From Zarea fungicola (taxonomy: Eukaryota > Ascomycota > Sordariomycetes > Hypocreales > Cordycipitaceae), in NCBI GenBank assembly GCA_900169235.1, contig FWCC01000497.1, positions 6,569 to 23,504 of the forward strand: a stretch of 16,936 nt of DNA, given 5' to 3'. The position numbers and the translations under genes were made by a program. Below the pieces are notes generated by a model that was not told where the DNA came from, did no database searches, and saw only the letters and a program-made list of their open reading frames with translations. This document shows positions 1 to 6,149 of this stretch, piece by piece (positions within the stretch are counted from its first letter, which is position 1; each line of letters opens with the position of its first letter).

Positions 1-22
1 TATTTATTTATTTATTTATTTT
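1..22. repeat. TTTA microsatellite
   Basis: About five consecutive copies of a TTTA tetranucleotide run into a short T tract at the left edge. The repeat may continue outside the window. It is a simple-sequence repeat with no evident function. Confidence 0.85.
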
Positions 23-512
23 TCAAAATACTGACTCCTTGTTATTATCTGCATTCAGAACTGTAAGTTGAAGCCGTTCCTTTAAGCCAGTGCACTAGCA
101 TTCTATTAATAGGCTTGCAGCCACTATAATTGGCGGCTGCCACAAGCGACATAACTAGAGAACGGGAAGCATTACGAATATTAGACAATGATTAGAAAAT
201 ACGACCGTTCATAATTTTTTGGCCTTCAATTTAATTCTTTAATATAACCCTATTTTTAATTTCAACCGCAGCAATACTCTTTAAACGTTAATTATGTAAT
301 TATAAGATCCACAAACATACAGTCTTACGACACTGCAGACATGCAGACATGCAGCTGCATACAACTTCACAGCCAAATTTTCACTCCTTCACATCATATC
401 ACTCTTTTCGCGGTTTGTCGAGCATTTGCATTCACGTTACAATTCTCCTTTTTTTTTCCTCTTGGTTTTTTCTTATTCTTTCTTTCGCTTCTTCGCTCAA
501 CGAGTCATCCCC
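1..512. other. AT-rich 5' flank and leader of the kinase gene
   Basis: No gene was recognised here. The first 22 bases are a TTTA tetranucleotide microsatellite. Bases 60-330 are AT-rich. From about 440 to 500 the sequence is a pyrimidine-rich tract just before the kinase start, a common feature of fungal core promoters and leaders. Two ATG codons at 341 and 349 sit in a GCAGACAT direct repeat and open short reading frames (341-574 and 349-531). Both overlap the kinase start in other frames, so they matter only if transcription starts upstream of them. Confidence 0.6.
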
Positions 513-1424
513 ATGTCAACCCTCGTTGTAAAGCTCGGCGGTGCAGCCATTACAGACAAGTCGGTCCCAGATAAGCTCTCGGAGAGCATCGATGCCTTGG
601 TAGAGCGCATCGCCCAAGTCTACCATCAAATACTGGCTCCCAGTGGACGGCATCTCATTCTCATACACGGCGCCGGCAGTTTCGGCCACCCACCGGCCAA
701 AAAGTACCAGGTCAAGGCAGGCTGGATACCAGCCAGTGAGGATTGGGTGGGAGACGCAGGAAGCAAAGCAGTCAAGTTTGGCATGGCCCTGACCAGGCAG
801 CGCGTGCTGCAGCTCCATCTCCATGTGCTCCAGCGCCTCCAGGACGACGGCAAGCTGCCCGTGCTATCAGTGTCCACCTATGACACGGTGGACACGGACA
901 AGGGCGAGGTGACGCCTGCGTCGAGCTCGCGGCTCGTGGCGCGCGTGCAGCATGTGCTCGACCAGGGATTCGTGCCGCTGCTCTTCGGGGACGCCGTGCT
1001 GGACCACGCGCTCGGGTGCACGATTCTGTCCGGCGACGCGCTCATGTACCATCTCGCGCAGCGTCTGCCTGACGTGCGGCGCTGCGTCTTCCTGACAGAT
1101 GTTGCGGGCATCTTCACCAAGGACCCGAAAACGTGCGACGACGCCGTGCTCATCCGGCGCATACAGTGCAGCGAGCTGGGCGACGGCGGTGCCGGTGCGC
1201 TGGACCAAGAGGAATCGGGCGGCGCGACGAACGCCGTCGACGACGTGACGGGTGCGATGCGCAGCAAGTGGCAGTGGGCGAAGCGCATCGTGACGGGCGC
1301 AGAGCAGGTGCAGGAGGTGGTTATTTGCAACACCATGGACTCTTTTGGTGCACTTTCAAAAGAGACGAAAGATCCAGATGATGAATTCGAGACCTCCAGC
1401 ACATGGACCACTATTGTTCTATAG
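513..1424 (+). CDS. Isopentenyl phosphate kinase (amino acid kinase fold)
   Basis: This 303-residue intronless protein belongs to the amino acid kinase superfamily and best fits isopentenyl phosphate kinase, which phosphorylates isopentenyl phosphate with ATP to give IPP. Visible motifs are an N-terminal KLGGAAITDK (7-16) for phosphate binding, HGAGSFGH (52-59) whose final His is the residue that marks IPKs within the superfamily, SGDALMYHLA (173-182), TDVAGIFTKDP (195-205) in the nucleotide region, and DVTGAMRSK (244-252). Length is slightly above the roughly 260 residues of archaeal IPKs, with an acidic Gly-rich insert (222-240) and a C-terminal tail after about 275. The ATG at 513 is chosen because the family N-terminus starts there; the open frame upstream has no ATG. 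There is no signal or targeting peptide, so it is probably cytosolic. It is tail-to-tail with the acetyltransferase. Family assignment is strong; substrate is inferred from motifs. Other small-molecule kinases of this fold are the alternative. Confidence 0.85.
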   Translation: MSTLVVKLGGAAITDKSVPDKLSESIDALVERIAQVYHQILAPSGRHLILIHGAGSFGHPPAKKYQVKAGWIPASEDWVGDAGSKAVKFGMALTRQRVLQLHLHVLQRLQDDGKLPVLSVSTYDTVDTDKGEVTPASSSRLVARVQHVLDQGFVPLLFGDAVLDHALGCTILSGDALMYHLAQRLPDVRRCVFLTDVAGIFTKDPKTCDDAVLIRRIQCSELGDGGAGALDQEESGGATNAVDDVTGAMRSKWQWAKRIVTGAEQVQEVVICNTMDSFGALSKETKDPDDEFETSSTWTTIVL

Positions 1425-1571
1425 AAATACAAACGATGTTCTGTCCGCACATATATGACTCTGACCGTTCAAAAGAAAGAGAGAGGGGGGGGATGAATAC
1501 GTAATAATGGAATGTAAATATGCTATGCGTTTCTCAACTATGCCTTGTCCAACTCTTTCCCGTCTTATTTT
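1425..1571. other. Short convergent 3' spacer
   Basis: Only 147 bases separate the stop codons of the convergent kinase and acetyltransferase genes. The spacer contains a purine run (about 1472-1493, GAGAGAG followed by seven to eight G). Fungal 3' UTRs are usually 100-300 nt, so the two transcripts probably overlap here. Confidence 0.6.
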
Positions 1572-1991
1572 TCAGTTTGGCCTCGCAGTCTCCTTGTCTC
1601 GCAGCGCCTCCCACTCATGCTCCAGGATCGCCATGTTGACGCTATCATACCACTTGCGATCAAAGTACACCGCCTCGCGACCCCGCCCTTCTTCGACGAA
1701 TCCCAGCCGCTTGTAGAGGGCAATGGCGCGCTCGTTGTACGATATTGTGTTGAGCGAGATGCGGTGCAGGTTGGCGAAGCGGAAGCCCCAGTCGACAGCC
1801 CATTGCATCGACTCGGCGCCGTAGCCCCGACCCTGGAACTCGCTGGCGATGGAGATGCCAACCTCGCTGTTGCGGTTGTGCGGCGACCAGGGAGACAGCG
1901 GCTGCAGCATGACGAAGCCGATGAGTGTGTCCTTTGTCTTCTTGGCGGTGGCTGGTGCCTCATTCCCCGCGCCGCCAGTGGTGGCTGCTGT

Positions 1992-2023
<32 letters not shown>

Positions 2024-2306
2024 TGGCATCCTCTGTTGTTACCGCTGCCCCCGCTGCTGCAGCTGCAGGTAGGTAGATGAGAGCACCGAGCAAGGCCTGC
2101 GGAAAGGCATCCAGCAGCAGTTGCGTGCTGCGCGTCAGGTCGCGCGGCTTCAGCAGCACGCCTGCCGCGAGCGTCGCCGTCTCTGGATGATTCACCATGA
2201 ACTCCTGGAACCAGGCCTGCAGCTCCGGGTCCTCCGTCTCAGCCTGCCTGTAGATGAGGCGCTCTGATCGCCACGCCCCTTTTGCTGTTGTGGTAACCGA
2301 ATCCAT
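1572..2306 (-). CDS. GNAT-family N-acetyltransferase with alanine-rich insertion
   Basis: The product is a 244-residue GNAT acetyltransferase of the RimJ/RimL-like type, transferring acetyl from acetyl-CoA to an unknown amine substrate. The acetyl-CoA pyrophosphate-binding motif A is clear: EVGIS (148-152) leading to QGRGYGAE (158-165). The C-terminal half follows the family pattern, with N191 and ALYKRLGFVEEGRGRE (196-211) and a closing DSVNMAIL segment. The N-terminal part (RSERLIYRQAE, 13-23) matches the usual first strand. Residues 81-124 are an Ala/Thr/Gly-rich low-complexity insertion between the first helical region and strand 4, absent from typical members. The start has a favourable GAAATGG context and no better ATG lies upstream. 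No introns or targeting signal were seen. The substrate cannot be read from the sequence. Confidence 0.85.
1935..2066 (-). repeat. Alanine/threonine-rich low-complexity insert encoded by GCC repeats
   Basis: This segment encodes residues 81-124 of the acetyltransferase, almost entirely Ala, Thr and Gly. At 2001-2024 it is a near-perfect run of GCC/GGC trinucleotides, so the tract probably grew by replication slippage. Length polymorphism between strains is likely. Confidence 0.8.
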
Positions 2307-2976
2307 TTCGCCCTTTAGTTATGAGCCGGATTTATGAAACGTTCAGTTGCAAAGAATGACAAAGGGTGAAGAACGGACGCATGATTATGGGACGAGGTCT
2401 AATATATACTGACATCAGGCTTCGGCCCTATGCAATCATTTTCTAATAAAAGCAGCAAATTATTATTAGCGAGCTACGGAGTACATGGTTTGCCAATGTG
2501 TCGTATTTCCTTGCTTACATTGGTTACTTTCCCCCTCCTCGCGCGGCTGAACTTGATGCATGCAGGAACTTTGGTCTTTGCAAGATGATACCCAATGGGG
2601 CAAAACGTCTAGTGCTGATGACAAGCTGCATATGCAATATAGACAAGGGACAACCAGGCTGAGGGTGGAGGGTCTTTGACAGCCAGGACAAGACGGCCCT
2701 GAATCAAGTTTCATCCGGCTTTTTGTCGTTCCATCATTCTGTTAACAATCAAAATTAGTCGTTAGAAGCATTTAAAGTTATACCCGATATGTTATTCCCC
2801 CTCGTTATCGAGATCAAGTTTGTTCAGAGCGTTGACATGTGCTTGAGTGTCGACCTACCCTGTAGCAGACATGGGCCGTGTTACGATTCCTTGTTCTGGT
2901 CGCTGACGAGCAAAAGATTAGTATCAACACTATAGCTGGCATTAATCAAGGAAAAGAAGTACTGCTGACAAAAGTA

Positions 2977-2997
2977 ATACGAGTACCGTACTCGTAT
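2977..2997. repeat. Perfect 10-bp inverted repeat with 1-nt spacer
   Basis: The arms ATACGAGTAC and GTACTCGTAT are exact reverse complements separated by a single C. It could form a short hairpin or be a dimeric protein site. A related ACGGAGTAC string occurs at about 2476-2484. Function is unknown. Confidence 0.7.
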
Positions 2998-3177
2998 GTT
3001 CCCTGTCGGAGCTTGGAGTCAAGAGGCCTTGATTATCCCGATGATGATGTAGCGCACCGTTAAGTTTCCTTTTATGAGGCAAAATCCATGTTTTGTGCGT
3101 TTAAACAGTGCCATTTCTAGACAACGCTTTGTCAAGTAACCAAGTAACCGAGGTTGGCAAGACCCGTGATCGGACAA

Positions 3178-3549
3178 TTATCACCCAGTGATGACTAGTC
3201 GATATAATCAGCATAAACCGCTATCGTTATCGACACCTCATCCCGGCCGGCAGTGGCTACACTTAATACGCCACCACGGTCAATTTGTAGCGATAAACCA
3301 GATAACCACACGGTTTGCCATGTCTGTCGTCGGAGTCCGCCGCCTTCCTGTGATAAGAGAAAGGGAAGCCAGTGATGGGCCTATGTATCCTATCCAGCTG
3401 CAATTGCAATAGTGAAATTTATTAAAAGGCAAACCAAATCGTTGTCTTTTTTAAACTGAAAAGAATTAGCTCTTATCGGGTTGATTCTGTGTTTTACTAA
3501 AGCAATTCAGCGCTCCACTTAGACCCGGTTCGTTCTGTCTCTTTGATAA
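3178..3549. promoter_or_regulatory. Cluster of eight HGATAR (AreA/NIT2-type GATA factor) sites
   Basis: Eight matches to HGATAR, the core bound by the nitrogen regulator AreA/NIT2, lie in 372 bases. On the plus strand they are at 3291-3296, 3300-3305, 3351-3356 and 3544-3549; on the minus strand at 3178-3183, 3221-3226, 3227-3232 and 3473-3478. About one would be expected by chance at equal base composition. Several are paired or nearly abutting, the arrangement GATA factors favour. The cluster is about 290-660 bases upstream of the purine permease start, which fits nitrogen-repressible purine uptake. A ninth match lies further out at 2805-2810. Confidence 0.65.
3330..3343. promoter_or_regulatory. 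Near-match to the UaY purine-activator site
   Basis: The sequence reads TCGG, six bases, then CCGC. In Aspergillus nidulans the Zn2Cys6 purine-pathway activator UaY binds TCGG-N6-CCGA, so this is a 7-of-8 match in the half-sites. It lies inside the GATA cluster, about 500 bases upstream of the permease start. One mismatch makes it a candidate only. Confidence 0.35.
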
Positions 3550-3666
3550 TGGAAATGGTTGTTTAAGTCGACCGCCAAGTGTCACGCTTATCCTCTCATT
3601 CCTTCATTTCTATTAATCATCGTATACTAATGTATTCGTATTAGAATTGACTCTTGTCTTTTCGGC

Positions 3667-3730
3667 TTCAGCAGGTTTGCCTTCAACAACCGCCAGGATT
3701 CAGCAGGTTCGCCTGATCATAACCGCTCCA
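3667..3730. repeat. Imperfect 32-bp tandem duplication in the permease promoter
   Basis: Two adjacent 32-base units (3667-3698 and 3699-3730) share TTCAGCAGGTTYGCC at their left ends and an AACCGC-containing right part. The second copy has diverged in the middle. It ends about 110 bases before the permease start, so it may lie in the core promoter or leader. Confidence 0.65.
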
Positions 3731-3839
3731 TTACACGATCTGGTCAACAAGTGACCCCCTCGATATTTCCGATTTTTAGTTTCTGTCTCAATACAAATTC
3801 CTTTACAATATCTATTTCATATTCAATTTCCTCTCCAAA

Positions 3840-5691
3840 ATGGATGAAGACCATGGACCACAATCCATCACCCCGACACACGTTCCCCGTCGTCCCGTTG
3901 GATCCAGACTCCGTGCCATCAAGAGAGCCTTCACGACCACAAAGGGCTTGATTGGCAACTATGACTATGGCTTCCTCTTCCGACCCAACCTGCCGTTTAT
4001 GAAAAGATCCTCCTCTCGGAGCCCATTCTTCGGACTCAACGACCCCATGCCTGTGCTGCTCGGCCTCCTCCTCGGCCTGCAGCACGCGTTGGCCATGCTC
4101 GCCGGCATCATCACGCCACCGCTAATCCTCAGCGGACCCGCGGGAGCAAACCTAGACGTCGAGCATCAGCAATATCTCGTATCTACAGCGCTCATCATCT
4201 CTGGTATTCTATCAAGTATCCAAATCACACGGTTTCGCATCTTCAAGTCTCCGTAAGTCTTAACATTGCCTTGCTAGACTACCAGAACCCAGTCACTAAC
4301 ACGGCCCTCCATGTAGCTATTACATTGGTACCGGCGTAATCTCCGTCGTTGGCATCTCCTTTGCCATTATCCCCATCGCCCTCGGCAGTTTCAGCCAAAT
4401 GTACGCCAACGGCTACTGCCCATCGACCCCAGACGGCAAACCCTTGCCTTGCCCCCATGGTTACGGCGCGCTCATCGGCACTTCGGCCGTCTGCTCTCTC
4501 CTCGAGATCCTCATCTCCTTCATCCCGCCACGCATTCTCCTCCGCATGTTCCCACCCATCGTCACAGGTCCCACTGTCATGCTCATCGGCGTCGGTCTCA
4601 TCCAGAGCGGCTTCAAAGACTGGATGGGTGGTGCCGGGCCCTGTGGCGACCCGTCCACCGCTGTTGGCTTCTTCGCCGCCTGCCCCAACGTCGGCGCGCC
4701 GCACGCCCTCCCCTGGGGCTCGGCCGAGTTTCTCGGCCTCGGCTTCTCTGTCTTCCTCACCATCATGCTGTGCGAGCGCTTCGGCGCGCCCATCATGCGG
4801 TCCACTTCCATCGTCATCGGCCTGCTCGTCGGCTGCATCATCGCCGCCGCCTGCGGCTACTTTGACCGCACCGGGATCGACGCCGCCCCGGTGGCCAGCT
4901 TTGTCTGGGTGCGTACCTTCCCCCTGTCCATCTACGGTCCACTCGTGCTGCCCGTGCTCGCGCTGTACATCATCTGCGCGTGCGAGGCCGTCGGCGACAT
5001 CACCGCCACATGCGACGTCTCCCGGCTCGAGGTCGATGGCCCCATCTACGAGTCCCGCATCCAGGGCGGCGTGCTGGCCGACGGTCTCAACGGCCTGCTC
5101 GCCTCCCTCGGCACCATCACGCCCATGAGCACCTTTGCCCAGAACAACGGCGTCATCGCCCTCACCCGCTGCGCCAACCGCAAGGCCGGCTATGCGTGCT
5201 GCTTCTTCCTCGTCCTCATGGGCGTCCTGGCCAAGCTGGCCGCCGCCATCGTCGCCATCCCCTCGTCCGTCATTGGCGGCATGACGACCTTCCTCTTCGC
5301 CGCCGTGGCCGTATCGGGCGTCGCCATCGTCACCCGCGGCGTCCCCATCACCCGCCGCAACCGCTTCATCCTCACCGCGGGCCTGTCGGTCGGCTACGGC
5401 GCCACGCTGGTGCCCAACTACTTTGCCAACGTCTTTACGTATCACGGCAGCAACAGGTCGCTGCGCGGGTTCTACGACGCCATTGTGCTCGTCATGCAGA
5501 CAGGCTTCGCCGTGACGGCGGCCGTGTGCATGATTATGAACCTGACGCTGCCGGAAGAATTGGAAGAAGAAACGGCTGCTGTAGAGGCCGACGAGTCGGA
5601 GCTTGAACACGTAGCGGGCGGGTATGAAACAAAAACTGTTGGCAAGGATGAAGTGACGGTGCCCAAGAATGTGTCCGAATTTTCTGCATGA
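3840..5691 (+). CDS. Uric acid/xanthine permease, NAT/NCS2 family (UapA/UapC-like)
   Basis: Exons 3840-4252 and 4317-5691 encode 595 residues, close to UapA (574). This plasma-membrane H+ symporter imports uric acid and xanthine. Diagnostic features are the first-helix QH motif (Q81-H82), ACEAVGD with E361 and D365 in TM8 (UapA E356, D360), GGVLAD with D393 in TM9 (UapA D388), and the NAT signature QNNGVIALTR at 413-422 (UapA Q408-R417). T533-G-F535 near the end probably corresponds to the T526/F528 gating positions. About 14 hydrophobic segments are present. The cytosolic N-terminus has NYDY (40-43) where UapA has a DYDY ER-exit motif. The tail is acidic (551-575), with lysines 577, 581 and 588 as possible ubiquitin sites. 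The start has an ideal CAAAATGG context. GATA sites upstream suggest nitrogen control. UapA versus UapC orthology is not resolved. Confidence 0.95.
4253..4316 (+). other. Intron of the purine permease gene (64 nt)
   Basis: The donor is GTAAGT, the branch site CACTAAC lies at about 4294-4300, and the acceptor is ATGTAG. Splicing joins the second base of a Pro codon to C4317 and restores the conserved FKSPYYIGTG segment, which UapA-type permeases share. Confidence 0.95.
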
Positions 5692-6149
5692 GCTACTGCT
5701 CGGTTCAGTTTTGAGTCTGCCTGGACGGTGTTCCTTTTACACATATTAAAATTGAAGTTATGATGGATTATCTGTAGGGGCAAAAATCTTGTAAAAAAAG
5801 TAGCCTCCTAGTCTTATGCGAAATTGAATTATTCAAAATAATGACAACCCGCCTCCCATATCAAGCTTTTTTTTTCGTCGTATAGTACAGTAATAAAAGA
5901 AATGAAGGAAAGCGCTCAATACTCCGTTTGAAAAGAAAAGATTCGAAGAAAATAAACCATTAGCGCCTGGTATGCCGGATAAATTCCTGGAAAACGTTCC
6001 ATCCCACCATTCCGCCGACCCAACAAAGAGAAATGGAGAAAACCAAGTGGTTGCATAACGAGGAGAAGCGGGAAAAAGCAAAGTGACGACAATAAACCTT
6101 GGGAAGCAGTGGACAACCATGTCTTCACTTGTAGCACTGTTTTGCATTA
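5692..6149. other. Convergent 3' spacer between permease and triphosphatase
   Basis: These 458 bases are AT-rich and hold the 3' ends of two converging transcripts. Open frames here are short, hydrophobic by base composition and unrecognised. No RNA gene or repeat was seen. Confidence 0.6.

Larger units (their letters stand above)
2307..3839. other. 1.5 kb divergent intergenic region with no supported gene
   Basis: This AT-rich spacer lies between the divergent acetyltransferase and purine permease genes. Open frames are short (82 codons or fewer), have no recognisable domain and look like chance. It contains a 21-bp palindrome (2977-2997), a CAAGTAAC direct repeat (3133-3148), a cluster of GATA-factor sites (3178-3549), a UaY-like site (3330-3343) and an imperfect 32-bp tandem repeat (3667-3730). 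No transposon ends, target duplications or RNA gene were recognised. Most of the regulatory content lies on the permease side. Confidence 0.6.

Noticed and set aside
426..512. In-frame N-terminal extension of the kinase
   Set aside because: The extra 29 codons have no ATG (the frame opens with TTG), and the amino acid kinase fold begins right after the ATG at 513.
878..1450. A 190-codon antisense frame over the kinase gene
   Set aside because: It is a shadow of GC-rich coding sequence, with Ser/Arg/Pro-biased composition and no recognisable motif.
2466..2714. An 82-codon, cysteine-rich minus-strand frame in the spacer
   Set aside because: It has an ATG and eight cysteines, which suggested a small secreted protein, but there is no signal peptide, no domain and no clear promoter. 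Transcript data would be needed.
2307..3839. A degenerate transposon or RIP-mutated element in the spacer
   Set aside because: I looked for terminal repeats, target duplications and transposase-like frames and saw none. AT content is typical of fungal spacers.
4279..5610. A 443-codon open frame antisense to the purine permease
   Set aside because: It mirrors the permease exon, is rich in Asp/Glu/Gly/Ala/His as expected from reversed C-ending codons, and has no domain. The sense frame has all permease motifs.
5833..6147. Hydrophobic minus-strand frames downstream of CET1
   Set aside because: They lie in the 3' region after the CET1 stop, and their hydrophobic bias comes from T-rich DNA. No family is recognisable.
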